Assembly: GCA_937897315.1 (NCBI GenBank)
Contig: CALCNS010000084.1
Span: 1 to 9,442 of the forward strand
Length of the DNA stretch: 9,442 nt
Origin: an uncultured Bacillota bacterium
GTDB lineage: Bacteria; Bacillota; JAAYKD01
Direction of reading: 5' to 3'
The position numbers and the translations under genes are program-made. The first letter of the stretch is position 1. The number at the start of each line of letters is the position of its first letter. Of this stretch, positions 8,074-9,442 are shown in pieces. The notes beneath the pieces were generated by a model, which did not search any database, was not told the DNA's origin, and saw only the letters and a list, made by a program, of their open reading frames with translations.

Positions 8074-8705
8074 AATATCTAGAGCATACTCTAAGACACG
8101 AGTTTAAATACATCATACATGAGCGAGAATATGCCGGTTTGAAAGCTAGACTTTCTACCCTAATGCAACCCGATGAAAACAGTGGTGAAGAAGGATATCA
8201 CATTCGCAGTCTATACTTCGATGATGTGTATCATACCGCTTTATTCGAGAAACTAGCAGGAGTTCAATTTCGACAAAAGTATAGAGTGAGGATTTATAAC
8301 CTGAGCAATAGTAACATCAAATTGGAAAGAAAAGAGAAATTTGGTGATTTCATCAGCAAGAAATCCATCAATCTGACACAAGAAGAATTCTACCGGTTGA
8401 TTCGGAAAGAAGACATTCGGTTTTTGTTGGAGAAGAACTCGGAGATGGCCAAAGACATGTTTTGGGCGATGCGTACAAGACTTTTGGCTCCGGCGGTCAT
8501 CGTGGATTACATCCGAGAAGTCTTCGTCATGGAAGAAGGGAATGTTCGGATTACCTTTGATCAAAACATACAAGCTGGTATCGATCAAGCCGATATCTTC
8601 GATACCAATGTCACGTTAGTTCGTGTTTTAGAACCAAACACAATGGTCTTGGAAGTGAAGTATGATGATTTTTTGCCAAATCATATTTACTCTGCGCTTC
8701 AACTT
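8070..8705 (+). CDS. VTC domain-containing protein (polyphosphate polymerase-like), 3'-truncated at sequence junction
   Basis: About 212 residues of a VTC domain are present, the tunnel-shaped fold of the yeast polyphosphate polymerase Vtc4 and its CYTH-superfamily relatives. Its basic and acidic motifs can be read in order: RHEFKY (9-14), RSLYFDD (46-52), KYRVRIY with R72 and R74 (70-76), KLERKEK (84-90), KK (97-98), and LEVKYDDFLP with E195 and K197 (194-203). The protein has no signal peptide or membrane segment, so it should be cytosolic. It starts at ATG 8070, sharing ATGA with the upstream stop. After about residue 210 (LQL) the family's usual final segment, with its Ser-Lys-Tyr motif, is missing. 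The frame instead runs to a stop at 8979-8981 through GC-rich DNA antisense to porB, giving an Arg/Gly/Ala-rich nonsense tail. The exact end point is uncertain by about 10 bases. Bacterial VTC genes often neighbour CotH genes; the shared function is not established. Confidence 0.82.
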
Positions 8706-8715
8706 CCGGTTCATC
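8697..8715. other. Abrupt composition and gene-content breakpoint (probable chimeric junction)
   Basis: Within this short stretch the plus-strand AT-leaning VTC gene stops making sense and the minus-strand GC-rich porB begins. Both genes lose their 3' ends at the same place. VTC similarity is recognisable to about 8705 (LQL), and PorB-like sequence (ending ...LTAMNRK) reads back to about 8703. The few bases both sides could claim, CTTCC or thereabouts, may be microhomology. I see no inverted repeats, target-site duplication, tRNA or transposase gene. Confidence 0.75.
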
Positions 8716-8975
8716 GCCGTGAGGCCCGCCACGAGCCCCGAGGCCGAGGCCGCGGTGCTGGCGAAGGTGCAGTTGAGGCAGGGGATGCCCACGGCCGTGA
8801 TGGGGTACATGCCGTGGAGGACCGTCAGGCAACTCGCCGGGATGGTCATGATCGTGTTTTCCCTCAGGGCCTTGAGGATGTAGCGGTAGGCCAGCGACAG
8901 GCCGCACCCCTGGCAGGCCCGGTTCCCCGGCAGCATGTATTCGTCGATGTTCACTTTGAAGAGTTTGTCCGGCAT
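8703..8975 (-). CDS. porB: 2-oxoacid:ferredoxin oxidoreductase beta subunit (PorB-type), N-terminal fragment
   Basis: The first ~91 residues of the thiamine-diphosphate-binding subunit of a pyruvate (or other 2-oxoacid) ferredoxin oxidoreductase are present. This enzyme oxidatively decarboxylates the acid to acyl-CoA while reducing ferredoxin. CQGCG gives C21 and C24, and PASC gives C49. The C24-C49 spacing of 25 matches the [4Fe-4S] ligands of PFOR; the fourth cysteine would lie beyond the break. GIPCLNCTFASTAASASGLVAG (64-84) matches the conserved helix of PorB/VorB. Start ATG (8975-8973) has a GGGAGA site (8988-8983) 7 bases upstream and lies 19 bases after the porA stop. After about residue 91 the frame runs into DNA antisense to the VTC gene (LKRRVNMIWQ...) and reaches a chance stop, so the remaining ~two-thirds of the protein is missing. 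Substrate (pyruvate versus branched-chain 2-oxoacids) cannot be settled from this fragment. Confidence 0.85.
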
Positions 8976-8982
8976 TTTTGAT

Positions 8983-8988
8983 TCTCCC
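8983..8988 (-). promoter_or_regulatory. Ribosome binding site of porB
   Basis: On the minus strand GGGAGA stands 7 bases before the porB ATG, in the 19-base gap after the porA stop. Confidence 0.5.
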
Positions 8989-8994
8989 GTCGTA

Positions 8995-9442
8995 TCACTC
9001 GGCCACGCAGGTGAGCCAGGTCTGCTTTTCCCGGGTCCCCGCGGCGATGGCGGCCAGGGAATCGCCGATGGCCGCGGCGAGTTCGCGGGACTTCACGTCC
9101 CGGCCGCCGAGGCCCGCGATGAAGTTATGGATCGGCGCGGCGATGCCCGTTCCGTATAGGGCGGCCTTGATGTCGGCGCAAAGCGCCCCCTCGTAGCCGT
9201 AGCTGATGTTCTTCTCGAAGACCACGATGGCCGGGCAGTTCCGGAAGGCGTCCCGGACCTCCTGCTTGGGGAAGGGCCGGTAGACCCGGATGCCGACGAC
9301 GCCGGCCCGGATCCCCTCGGCGCGCAGGAGGTCGGCCGCGGTCGTGGCCTCGGTGGCGATAGAGCCCATCCCGGCCAAAAGCACCTCGGCGTCCTCGGCC
9401 CGGTAGGACCACAGCATGCCGCCGTGGTCGCGGCCGAAGCGG
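8995..9442 (-). CDS. porA: 2-oxoacid:ferredoxin oxidoreductase alpha subunit (PorA-type), C-terminal fragment
   Basis: The last ~148 residues of the alpha subunit are visible; the frame continues past the right edge (RFGRDHGG before the internal ATG at 9417), so the start is outside the window. The pattern is that of the transketolase-C-terminal-like domain II of PorA: EDAEVLLAGMGSIA with the AGMGS turn, RVYRPFP, then IVVFEKNISYGYEGAL, the aspartate/glutamate-K-N-ISxG stretch shared by PorA proteins, and finally GLGGRDV. The gene precedes porB by 19 bases, the usual alpha-beta order of the four-subunit or fused enzyme, so the two are one operon. Composition is strongly GC-biased, unlike everything left of 8700. 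An anaerobic or facultatively anaerobic GC-rich source organism is inferred. Confidence 0.88.
   Translation of the reverse strand, partial: RFGRDHGGMLWSYRAEDAEVLLAGMGSIATEATTAADLLRAEGIRAGVVGIRVYRPFPKQEVRDAFRNCPAIVVFEKNISYGYEGALCADIKAALYGTGIAAPIHNFIAGLGGRDVKSRELAAAIGDSLAAIAAGTREKQTWLTCVAE

Noticed and set aside
8253..8588. Minus-strand open frame of 111 codons
   Set aside because: It is antisense to well-conserved VTC motifs and has no supporting context.
8628..8702. Minus-strand continuation of porB into AT-leaning DNA
   Set aside because: After residue ~91 the sequence no longer resembles PorB and is antisense to the conserved EVKYDDFLP segment of the VTC gene.
8706..8981. Plus-strand continuation of the VTC frame through the GC-rich region to a stop at 8979-8981
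   Set aside because: The Arg/Gly/Ala-rich tail resembles no VTC C-terminus, and the region codes for PorB on the other strand; it is read-through across the junction.
8690..9442. Horizontal transfer or a genomic island boundary at the composition shift
   Set aside because: No transposase, integrase, tRNA, inverted repeats or duplicated target site is visible; two unrelated genes cut at one point fit an artefact better.
1..9442. CRISPR arrays, tRNA or rRNA genes, insertion sequences, riboswitches
   Set aside because: I looked for regular repeats, tRNA-like cloverleafs and transposase motifs and saw none; nearly every base is in a protein-coding frame.

Overview
The window holds two unrelated stretches of DNA joined at about position 8700-8715. 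Positions 1 to about 8705 are AT-leaning (for example 20 G+C in the 60 bases from 3301). They carry one tightly packed plus-strand operon with strong Shine-Dalgarno sites, occasional TTG/GTG starts and a lipoprotein gene. This suits a Bacillota (Firmicutes, probably clostridial) genome. The organism is inferred from style and gene content only.

The operon, in order: (1) the 3' part of a DUF2194-like gene with a predicted polysaccharide-deacetylase-like fold (1-1646, open at the left edge); (2) pelF, a GT4 glycosyltransferase (1664-3118, TTG start); (3) pelG, a 12-helix membrane protein (3106-4590); (4) a membrane-anchored CotH-family kinase-like protein with intact catalytic motifs (4562-6322); (5) a CotH-like lipoprotein whose catalytic motifs are all substituted (6337-8073); (6) a VTC (polyphosphate polymerase-like) domain gene, cut off at its 3' end (8070 to about 8705). 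Genes overlap or lie within about 20 bases of each other. There is no internal terminator or promoter that I can support, and no gene-free stretch longer than 300 bases.

Taken together this is a Pel-type exopolysaccharide synthesis and export module. PelF would polymerise a nucleotide-sugar in the cytosol, PelG would help move the chain across the membrane, and the DUF2194 protein could modify the product. The two exported CotH-like proteins and the cytosolic VTC protein add a possible phosphate-transfer arm. The active/inactive CotH pair is the most interesting biological feature.

From about 8703 to 9442 the sequence is very GC-rich (44 G+C in the 60 bases from 9001) and coded on the minus strand. 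It holds the C-terminal part of a PorA-type 2-oxoacid:ferredoxin oxidoreductase alpha subunit and the first ~91 residues of PorB. The VTC gene and porB are convergent, and both are cut at the same point. The simplest explanation is a chimeric assembly or clone junction rather than a natural locus. Nothing should be inferred from the Pel/Por adjacency until the junction is verified.
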